DNA from: an uncultured Lachnospiraceae bacterium
GTDB taxonomy: Bacteria; Bacillota; Clostridia; Lachnospirales; Lachnospiraceae
Length of the DNA: 11,355 nucleotides
Direction of reading: 5' to 3'
Assembly: GCA_947068385.1 (NCBI GenBank)
Contig: CAMTBF010000071.1
Span: 1 to 11,355, forward strand
The notes under the pieces are model-generated. The model made no database searches, was not told the DNA's origin, and saw only the letters and a program-made list of their open reading frames with translations. Positions 5,560 to 11,355 of the stretch are shown in pieces. The translations under genes and the position numbers were made by a program. Each line of letters begins with the position of its first letter. Position 1 is the first letter of the stretch.

Positions 5560-7662
5560 ATGTACAAGACCTATGAAATGGAATTAGGCGGGCGCACGCT
5601 GAAGGTGGACATCGACCGCGTGGGCAAGCAGGCCAACGGATGCGCGTTCATGCACTATGGGGACACGGTGGTACTGTCCACCGCCACAGCGTCCGAGAAG
5701 CCCAGGGAGGGAATCGACTTCTTCCCCCTGAGCGTGGAGTTCGAGGAGAAGATGTACGCCGTGGGGAAGATTCCCGGCGGCTTCAACAAGAGGGAGGGGA
5801 AGGCCAGCGAGAACGCCGTGCTCACCAGCCGCGTCATCGACAGGCCCATGCGTCCCCTGTTCCCCAAGGATTACCGCAATGACGTGACCCTGAACAACAT
5901 GGTCATGAGCGTGGATTCCGCATGCCGTCCCGAGATCGTGGCCATGCTGGGCGCTGCCATCGCCACCAGCATATCGGACATCCCCTTTGACGGCCCCTGC
6001 GCCATGACCCAGATGGGCCTGGTGGACGGGGAGCTGATAATCAATCCCTCCCAGGAGCAGTGGAAGAAGGGCGACCTGAACCTGACTGTGGCCTCCACCA
6101 GGGAGAAGGTCATCATGATTGAGGCCGGAGCCAATGAGGTGCCGGAGGAGCGGATGATCGAGGCCATCTACAAGGCCCATGAGATCAACCAGACCATCAT
6201 CGCGTTCATCGACAAGATCGTGGCCGAGTGCGGCAAACCGAAGCATGAATACACCAGCTGCGCCATCCCCGAGGAGATGTTCGAGGAGATCAAGAAGATC
6301 GTGCCTCCCCAGGAGATGGAGGTAGCGGTGTTCACCGACGACAAGCAGACCAGGGAGGGGAACATCAAGGCCATCACCGAGAAGCTGGAGGAGGCTTTCG
6401 CGGAGAACGAGGAGTGGCTGGCCATCCTGGGCGAGGCTGTCTATCAGTATGAGAAGAAGACCGTGCGCAAGATGATCCTGAAAGACCACAAACGGCCTGA
6501 CGGACGTGAGATCACGCAGATCCGTCCTCTGGCCGCGGAGGTGGACATCATCCCCCGGGTGCATGGTTCCGCCATGTTCACCAGAGGCCAGACCCAGATC
6601 TGCAACGTATGTACCCTGGCTCCCCTGTCCGAGGCCCAGAGGATCGACGGCCTGGACGAGAACGAGGTCAGCAAGAGATATATGCACCATTACAACTTCC
6701 CCTCCTACTCCGTAGGCGAGACCAAGCCCTCCAGAGGCCCTGGACGGCGTGAGATCGGCCATGGCGCATTGGCGGAGAGGGCGCTTATCCCCGTGCTTCC
6801 CAGCGAGGAGGAGTTCCCCTATGCCATCCGCACGGTGTCCGAGACCTTTGAGTCCAACGGCTCCACCTCCATGGCGTCCACCTGCGCGTCCTGCATGTCC
6901 CTGATGGCAGCGGGCGTTCCCATCAAAAAGATGGTGGCAGGCATCTCCTGCGGCCTGGTGACCGGGGACACGGACGATGATTTCGTGCTGCTGACGGACA
7001 TCCAGGGCCTGGAGGACTTCTTCGGGGACATGGACTTCAAGGTCACAGGCACCACAGAGGGCATCACGGCCATCCAGATGGACATCAAGATCCACGGCCT
7101 GACCAGGCCCATCGTGGAGGGCGCCATCGCCAGATGCCGCGAGGCAAGGCTCTTCATCATGGACAACTGCATGAAGCCCGCCATCGCCGCGCCCAGGCCG
7201 GAGGTAGGCCCTTACGCGCCGAAGATCATCTCCATCCAGATCGATCCCGAGAAGATTGGGGACGTGGTGGGCCAGAGGGGCAAGACCATCAATGAGATCA
7301 TCGCCCGCACAGGCGTGAAGATTGACATCACCGACGACGGCAATGTCTCCGTATGCGGCACCGACAAGGAGATGATGGACAAGGCCGTGGAGATGGTCAA
7401 GACTATCGTCACGGACTTCGAGGCAGGCCAGATCTTCCAGGGCAAGGTGGTCAGCATCAAGGAGTTCGGCGCGTTCCTGGAGTTCGCCCCCGGCAAGGAG
7501 GGGATGGTGCACATCTCCAAGATTGCCAGGGAGAGGATCAACCGGGTGGAGGACGTGCTGACCCTGGGCGATGTGGTCACGGTAGTCTGCCTTGGCAAGG
7601 ACAAGATGGGCAGAATCAGCTTCTCCATGAAGGATGTGGCCCAGGAGCTGAAGAAAAGATAA
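5560..7662 (+). CDS. pnp: Polynucleotide phosphorylase (PNPase)
   Basis: PNPase degrades RNA from the 3' end by phosphorolysis, releasing nucleoside diphosphates, and can add tails in reverse. It works as a ring-shaped trimer and is a main 3'-5' exonuclease in Firmicutes. The 700 aa cover all five domains. They are RNase PH-like domain 1 (about 1-210), a helical linker domain (about 230-310), RNase PH-like domain 2 (about 315-545), KH (about 550-615) and S1 (about 622-692). Visible motifs include FTRGQTQ near residue 340 and SNGSTSMASTCAS near 430. The acidic catalytic block LTDIQGLEDFFGDMDF carries D486 and D492. The KH GxxG loop is GQRG at 571-574. ATG at 5560 has GGAGG at 5548-5552, 7 bases upstream. 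A tight CCGT-TTGA-ACGG hairpin (5530-5541) ends 6 bases before that site, and the larger hairpin region lies further upstream; both are candidates for post-transcriptional control. Confidence 0.98.
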   Translation: MYKTYEMELGGRTLKVDIDRVGKQANGCAFMHYGDTVVLSTATASEKPREGIDFFPLSVEFEEKMYAVGKIPGGFNKREGKASENAVLTSRVIDRPMRPLFPKDYRNDVTLNNMVMSVDSACRPEIVAMLGAAIATSISDIPFDGPCAMTQMGLVDGELIINPSQEQWKKGDLNLTVASTREKVIMIEAGANEVPEERMIEAIYKAHEINQTIIAFIDKIVAECGKPKHEYTSCAIPEEMFEEIKKIVPPQEMEVAVFTDDKQTREGNIKAITEKLEEAFAENEEWLAILGEAVYQYEKKTVRKMILKDHKRPDGREITQIRPLAAEVDIIPRVHGSAMFTRGQTQICNVCTLAPLSEAQRIDGLDENEVSKRYMHHYNFPSYSVGETKPSRGPGRREIGHGALAERALIPVLPSEEEFPYAIRTVSETFESNGSTSMASTCASCMSLMAAGVPIKKMVAGISCGLVTGDTDDDFVLLTDIQGLEDFFGDMDFKVTGTTEGITAIQMDIKIHGLTRPIVEGAIARCREARLFIMDNCMKPAIAAPRPEVGPYAPKIISIQIDPEKIGDVVGQRGKTINEIIARTGVKIDITDDGNVSVCGTDKEMMDKAVEMVKTIVTDFEAGQIFQGKVVSIKEFGAFLEFAPGKEGMVHISKIARERINRVEDVLTLGDVVTVVCLGKDKMGRISFSMKDVAQELKKR

Positions 7663-7679
7663 CGGAATCGTAGCGTGGA

Positions 7680-7705
7680 AGGGAGACTGTGAGAGCGGTC
7701 TCCCT
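7680..7705 (+). other. Perfect 8-bp hairpin between pnp and tldD
   Basis: AGGGAGAC (7680-7687) is perfectly complementary to GTCTCCCT (7698-7705) around a 10-base loop, 18 bases after the pnp stop. No T tract follows, so it is not a standard intrinsic terminator. It could protect the 3' end of pnp mRNA or mark a processing site. No clear promoter for tldD is visible in the 110-bp gap, which suggests read-through from pnp. Confidence 0.5.
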
Positions 7706-7772
7706 GTGCTATATACAGGCATCTGTCCAATATGTCCGGTACAGGAGGGACGGATGCTGGAAGGAGGTTTTT

Positions 7773-9152
7773 ATGCTATCAAGAGAATTGGTGAAAGAAG
7801 CGCTGCGGCGGGCCCTGGCAACCGGCGCTGACTACGCGGAGGTGTTTGCGGAGCACAGCCTGAACAAGAATATCAACATCATCTCCGGCAAGACGGACAA
7901 AATCGGGGACACCGTGATTTCCGGCGTGGGCATCCGCATCTTCAAGGGAACCCGCTGCGTGTCGGGCTCGGCCTCTTCCCTGGCGCCGGAGGCGGTCCTT
8001 GGCTGTGCGTCCAGGGTGGCCGATGCCCTTGCGGGTGCCCCCCTTGTTCAGGACATCGTCCTGCGGGAGCGCCTGTTCGGGGACATCCATCCGGTGAGGG
8101 TGGTGCCCGGGGACGTGCGCAATGCGGAAAAAATCGACTATCTGCGCCAGGCCTGCCTGGCGGCAAAGGACTACAGCGATGAGATCAGCCAGGTCAGCGG
8201 CACCTTCCTGGAGGTGGACCACAAGATTCTCATCGCCACCAGCGAGGGACTCTTCGCCCAGGACAGACAGATCCGCACCAGGGTCATCGTCTCCTCCATC
8301 GCCAGCGGGAATGGGGAGAACCAGGACGGCGGGGTAAACCACGGCGCACGGAAGGGAACGGAATTATTGGAGGAATATGACCCCGAGGCCCTTGGCAGGG
8401 AGGCTTCCCGCCAGGCGGTCACCATGCTGCACGCGGGTTATATCAAGGCGGGCACCATGCCTGTAGCCATTGAGAACGGATTCGGAGGCGTGATTTTCCA
8501 CGAGGCCTGCGGGCATTCTCTGGAGGCAAGCTCCGTGGCCCTGGGCCAGTCCCAGTTTGCCGGGAAGCTGGGAGAGCAGATCGCCAATGCGAAGGTGACG
8601 GCCATCGACGACGGCACCATCCCCAATGCCTGGGGCTCCGTCAATATCGACGACGAGGGGACTCCGGCCAGAAGGAACGTGCTCATTGAAAACGGCATCC
8701 TGAAAAGCTATATGATCGACAAGCTGAACGGACGCAGGATGGGCATGGCGTCCACCGGAAACTCCAGACGCCAGAGCTACCAGTTCGAGCCCACATCCCG
8801 CATGACCAACACCTACATAGCGGCGGGAGAGGACGAGGACAGGGACATCATCGCCTCCATCGGATACGGCCTCTATGCAAAGAGCATGGGCGGCGGCTCC
8901 GTGAACCCTGTGACCGGCCAGTTCAACTTCTCCGTGGACGAGGGCTATGTCATCCGGGACGGCAAAATCTGCGAGCCCGTCCGGGGAGCCAGCCTCATCG
9001 GCAAAGGCTCTGAGATACTGATGAACATCGATATGGTGGGAAAGAACGTGGCCAGGGCCCAGGGCATGTGCGGCGCTTCCTCCGGCAGCATCCCCACGGA
9101 TGTGGGACAGCCATTGATCAGGGTCTCTTCCATTGTAGTGGGAGGACGCTAG
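7773..9152 (+). CDS. tldD: TldD-type metalloprotease subunit
   Basis: TldD is the zinc-bearing subunit of the TldD/TldE heterodimeric protease. In E. coli this protease completes maturation of microcin B17 and degrades the CcdA antitoxin by cleaving unfolded peptides. The product is 459 aa, slightly shorter than E. coli TldD. ATG at 7773 is preceded by AAGGAGG at 7761-7767, a strong site that excludes the earlier in-frame GTG at 7689. The family's HExxxH motif is present as HEACGH, with H243, E244 and H248. The C-terminal conserved region with RMTNTYI, MGGGSVNPVTGQFNF and GMCGASSG is intact. The cysteine there (C433) corresponds to the additional metal ligand described for TldD. The partner gene follows 61 bp downstream. 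No precursor peptide or antitoxin gene is visible nearby, so the natural substrate is unknown. Confidence 0.95.
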   Translation: MLSRELVKEALRRALATGADYAEVFAEHSLNKNINIISGKTDKIGDTVISGVGIRIFKGTRCVSGSASSLAPEAVLGCASRVADALAGAPLVQDIVLRERLFGDIHPVRVVPGDVRNAEKIDYLRQACLAAKDYSDEISQVSGTFLEVDHKILIATSEGLFAQDRQIRTRVIVSSIASGNGENQDGGVNHGARKGTELLEEYDPEALGREASRQAVTMLHAGYIKAGTMPVAIENGFGGVIFHEACGHSLEASSVALGQSQFAGKLGEQIANAKVTAIDDGTIPNAWGSVNIDDEGTPARRNVLIENGILKSYMIDKLNGRRMGMASTGNSRRQSYQFEPTSRMTNTYIAAGEDEDRDIIASIGYGLYAKSMGGGSVNPVTGQFNFSVDEGYVIRDGKICEPVRGASLIGKGSEILMNIDMVGKNVARAQGMCGASSGSIPTDVGQPLIRVSSIVVGGR

Positions 9153-9213
9153 GGAGCTCCAGGACTGACTGGGCAGGAATATGTGCCGATGACAGGCGGA
9201 ATGAGAGGTTAAG

Positions 9214-10575
9214 ATGACATATCAGGAATTCAAGGAAGCCGTGATCAGATACGCCCGGGAGAACGGGATTGCGGATTATGAGCTGTATTATACGGAGAGC
9301 GAGTCTGCTTCCGTGGAGATTTATCAGGAGGAGGTAAAGAGCTACAGCACACAGAACAGCTCCGGAGTGTGCTTCCGCTGCGTCCTGGACGGGAAGGCGG
9401 GCTATGCCTCCACGGAGAACCCCACGGAGGAGGAAGCCAAGTCCCTGGTGCTCAGGGCCCTGGACAACGCGGGCTCCATCGAGAGCGAGGAGAAGGCCTT
9501 CATCCATGAAAAAGGAGACCGGTACGCGGCGCTGGAAGAGAGCACCATGGCCCAGCCCACAGGCGGCGAGCTGACGGATGCCGCACTGGCTCTGCAGAAG
9601 GAGCTGTACCGGGCGGATCAGCGGGTGACGGACGGCACCCAGGCCTATATGGCCTATGAGGCGGAAAAGTATGCCCTCTACAATTCCAAGGGCCTGGATC
9701 TGGAGGACAGGGTGAAGAGCGCCATGTGCTATGCCATGCCCCTGGTAGCCGACGGCGGGGAGATGTACGACGGCTTTGAGATGAAGATAGGCGACAGGAA
9801 GGATTTCGATATCAAAGCCATCGCGGCGGACGCGGTGGAGGACGCGGTGTCCGCCATAGGCGCGGGCAGCGTGCCCAGCGGAAAGTACACGGTGGTATTC
9901 TCCAACAAGACCATGGCCACGCTGCTGATGACATATGCGTCCGTCTTCTCCGCGGAGGCGGCCCAGAAAGGAATGTCATTGCTGAACGGAAAAGAAGGGG
10001 AAAAAATCGCCGCGGACTTCATCACCATCGTGGACGACCCGTCATATCACAGAAGCGTGATAAAGAGGAGCTTTGACGGAGAGGGCGTCGCCACCTACGC
10101 CAAAAATGTGGTGGAGGACGGCGTCCTCACCACGCTGCTGCACAACCTGAAGACAGCGGCCAACGCAGGGGTGAAGTCCACCGGAAACGCGGGCAGGCCT
10201 TCCTATGCCTCCGTCATCGGTGTCAGCCCCTTTACCTTTTACATCCGGCCCGACGGAGAGGCCGGGGAGAAGGCAGCGGGGAAAGTGCCGGAAGACCTGC
10301 TGCGAAAGGCGGACAGCGGCATCTATGTGACGGAGCTGACAGGCCTGCACGCGGGCGCCAGCGCGGTCACCGGCGACTTCTCCCTGTCTGCCAAGGGCTT
10401 CCTGATCGCGGAGGGCGCGAAAGCCGCTCCCGTCAAGAACTTTACCGTATCCGGAAACTTCTTCGACCTGCTGAAAAACGTGGAGGTTCTGGGGAAAGAC
10501 CTGGATTTCGTCCGGGGAACCTTCGGCTCCCCCTCGGTGCTGATCCGGAACCTGGCCATCGCGGGCGAGGAGTGA
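9214..10575 (+). CDS. pmbA: TldE/PmbA subunit of the TldD-TldE protease
   Basis: This 453-aa protein is the size of E. coli TldE (PmbA) and resembles TldD in overall layout. Shared features are the N-terminal ADYELYYTESESASVEIYQ region and the C-terminal block LTGLHAGASAVTGDFSLSAKG typical of PmbA. It lacks the HExxxH zinc motif, as expected for the non-catalytic subunit, which shapes the substrate channel in the heterodimer. ATG at 9214 follows GAGAGG (9203-9208) at 5 bases. The position directly behind tldD indicates co-expression in equal amounts. A strong terminator lies 40 bases after the stop, so pmbA is the last gene of this unit. Confidence 0.95.
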   Translation: MTYQEFKEAVIRYARENGIADYELYYTESESASVEIYQEEVKSYSTQNSSGVCFRCVLDGKAGYASTENPTEEEAKSLVLRALDNAGSIESEEKAFIHEKGDRYAALEESTMAQPTGGELTDAALALQKELYRADQRVTDGTQAYMAYEAEKYALYNSKGLDLEDRVKSAMCYAMPLVADGGEMYDGFEMKIGDRKDFDIKAIAADAVEDAVSAIGAGSVPSGKYTVVFSNKTMATLLMTYASVFSAEAAQKGMSLLNGKEGEKIAADFITIVDDPSYHRSVIKRSFDGEGVATYAKNVVEDGVLTTLLHNLKTAANAGVKSTGNAGRPSYASVIGVSPFTFYIRPDGEAGEKAAGKVPEDLLRKADSGIYVTELTGLHAGASAVTGDFSLSAKGFLIAEGAKAAPVKNFTVSGNFFDLLKNVEVLGKDLDFVRGTFGSPSVLIRNLAIAGEE

Positions 10576-10615
10576 CTTGCGCCGATTGTGAATGGCGACA
10601 GAAGAAAAGTATGGA

Positions 10616-10653
10616 AAAGCGTATGGCTGTAATTGCAGTCATGCGCTTTTTTT
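10616..10653 (+). terminator. Strong intrinsic terminator after pmbA
   Basis: A 14-bp stem pairs 10616-10629 (AAAGCGTATGGCTG) with 10636-10649 (CAGTCATGCGCTTT), uninterrupted and with two G-U pairs. It encloses a six-base loop, and seven consecutive T span 10647-10653. The A-run on the 5' side makes it partly usable from the opposite strand too, but there is no convergent gene. It ends the pnp/tldD/pmbA transcription unit. Confidence 0.92.
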
Positions 10654-10676
10654 AAATTTTCTTTATAGTTATTTTA

Positions 10677-10704
10677 TTGTATTTCCTACAAAAAAGTTTA
10701 AAAT
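10677..10704 (+). promoter_or_regulatory. Weak candidate promoter for the zinc-ribbon gene
   Basis: The 10640-10740 stretch is clearly richer in A+T than the rest of the window. It contains TAAAAT (10699-10704; 5 of 6 matches to a -10 box) with a poor -35 candidate TTGTAT (10677-10682; 3 of 6) 16 bp upstream. A promoter is expected here because a strong terminator ends the upstream unit, but the exact boxes are uncertain. Confidence 0.35.
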
Positions 10705-10756
10705 GTTACATAGTGGGTGGAGGAAAGTATTGTTTTGCCTTTGAGGAGGAATGAGC

Positions 10757-11149
10757 ATGAGAGAAAAGCTGCAGCGGTTTATGTGGGGACGCTACGGTAC
10801 GGATCGTTTCAACCAGTTTCTGATGTTTGTCGCCATTGTATGCCTGCTGGTCTCCTTTATTGGAGGAGGGGCGTTCTATCTGCTGGCCACGGCAGTGATG
10901 GTATACGCGTATTTCAGGATGTTCTCCAGGAACGTGAGCAAGCGCTCTCTGGAGAACCAGTGGTATCTGAAGCGCGAGATGAAGGTCAGGAGCTTTTTCC
11001 TGAAAAGGAAGAAGGAGCTGGCCCAGCACAAGGACTACCATATCTATAAATGTCCGAACTGTAAGCAGAAGATCCGCGTACCGAAGGGAAAGGGCAGGAT
11101 TGCCATCAGCTGCAGGAAATGCGGAAATGAATTCATCAAGAAGAGCTGA
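10757..11149 (+). CDS. Small membrane protein with C-terminal zinc ribbon
   Basis: I do not recognise a named family. The 130-aa product has a basic start and two adjacent hydrophobic segments (about residues 18-36 and 38-54). A strongly basic charged stretch follows (about 58-92, including FFLKRKKELAQ), and then a zinc ribbon. The four metal ligands are C99 and C102 (CPNC) and C119 and C122 (CRKC). The layout suggests a membrane-anchored cytoplasmic zinc ribbon, possibly binding nucleic acid or protein; no function can be assigned. ATG at 10757 is preferred over ATG at 10751 because AGGAGG (10744-10749) is 7 bases away from it but only one base from the other. It is the first gene after the pmbA terminator, and the DUF5685 gene starts 41 bp after its stop, so the two probably form a unit. 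Confidence 0.8.
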   Translation: MREKLQRFMWGRYGTDRFNQFLMFVAIVCLLVSFIGGGAFYLLATAVMVYAYFRMFSRNVSKRSLENQWYLKREMKVRSFFLKRKKELAQHKDYHIYKCPNCKQKIRVPKGKGRIAISCRKCGNEFIKKS

Positions 11150-11190
11150 AGACTGGTTCCGGGATGCCGGGACGTCCGTGGAGGTTTGCG

Positions 11191-11342
11191 ATGTTCGGGT
11201 ATATTATTGTAAACAAGGCAGAAATGAAGTTCAAGGAATTTGACGTATACCATTCCTACTATTGCGGCATCTGCCGGGATCTGAAGAAGAAGTACGGCGT
11301 CTGCGGACAGCTTTCCCTGAGCTATGACATGACCTTCCTGGC
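11191..11342 (+). CDS. DUF5685-like protein, N-terminal part only
   Basis: The frame opens at ATG 11191 with TGGAGG (11180-11185) 5 bases upstream and runs to the window end without a stop. The visible N-terminus, MFGYIIVNKAEMKFKEF, followed by YHSYYCGICRDLKKKYG and LSYDMTFLA, resembles the DUF5685 family of Clostridia as I recall it; the function is unknown. Two cysteines in YCGIC could bind metal, which would pair with the zinc-ribbon gene just upstream, but this is speculation. The last native codon is about 11338-11340. The final residues DRKS come from adapter-like sequence and should be ignored. Confidence 0.7.
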
Positions 11343-11355
11343 AGATCGGAAGAGC
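11343..11355 (+). other. Probable Illumina adapter remnant at the sequence end
   Basis: The last 13 bases, AGATCGGAAGAGC, are identical to the common start of Illumina TruSeq adapters. They sit exactly at the end of the window and interrupt a reading frame where a family member would be expected to continue with hydrophobic residues. This is almost certainly untrimmed sequencing adapter at a contig end rather than genomic DNA. Confidence 0.93.

Noticed and set aside
5584..7722. 712-codon open frame antisense to pnp
   Set aside because: It is a shadow of the GC-rich pnp gene; its composition (rich in His, Asp, Leu, Gly) is typical of antisense frames, while the + strand encodes a complete PNPase.
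7732..7794. 20-codon reading frame overlapping the tldD start as a possible TldD/E substrate peptide
   Set aside because: It has no ribosome binding site of its own, and the AAGGAGG inside it serves tldD; nothing suggests a leader or core peptide.
10717..11049. 110-codon + strand frame overlapping the zinc-ribbon gene
   Set aside because: It starts at a GTG and lacks a ribosome binding site, whereas the overlapping frame has AGGAGG at the right spacing, membrane helices and a four-cysteine ribbon.

Overview
The window is about 11.4 kb of moderately GC-rich DNA with every gene on the + strand. Gene content and order (nrnA-truB-ribF, rpsO-pnp, a large fused Na/Pi-PhoU transporter, a DUF5685 protein), strong AGGAGG ribosome binding sites and sigma-A type promoters point to a Gram-positive Clostridia, most likely a GC-rich member of Lachnospiraceae. 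That placement is inference from gene content; no rRNA or tRNA is present to confirm it.

Bases 1-2018 are the tail of a translation/RNA operon. It holds the 3' end of nrnA (nanoRNase/pAp phosphatase), truB (tRNA pseudouridine-55 synthase), which overlaps nrnA, and ribF (riboflavin kinase/FAD synthetase). Bases 2044-3687 encode a Na+/phosphate cotransporter with a PhoU-like tail, 25 bp behind ribF. Bases 3688-4883 hold a well-defined promoter, three 11-bp-phased WalR-like boxes, and a secreted SH3b-SH3b-NlpC/P60 cell-wall hydrolase.

Bases 4884-7662 are the rpsO-pnp module. rpsO (ribosomal protein S15) has its own extended -10 promoter and a structured leader that looks like an S15 autoregulatory element. 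pnp (polynucleotide phosphorylase) is preceded by a 242-bp spacer. This spacer folds into a long imperfect hairpin, and a terminator-like hairpin is nested inside it. Bases 7773-10575 encode the TldD/TldE (PmbA) protease pair, closed by a very strong intrinsic terminator at 10616-10653. After that come a small membrane zinc-ribbon protein and the start of a DUF5685 protein.

The window is mostly housekeeping, and I see no defence island, mobile element with a transposase, CRISPR array or biosynthetic cluster. The points most worth a second look are in the non-coding DNA and the data quality. They are the alternative RNA structures between rpsO and pnp, the phased WalR-like boxes before the hydrolase, an in-frame ATG-AAA-TAA just before the GTG start of ribF, and the last 13 bases. 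Those 13 bases are identical to the common Illumina adapter and are probably not genomic.
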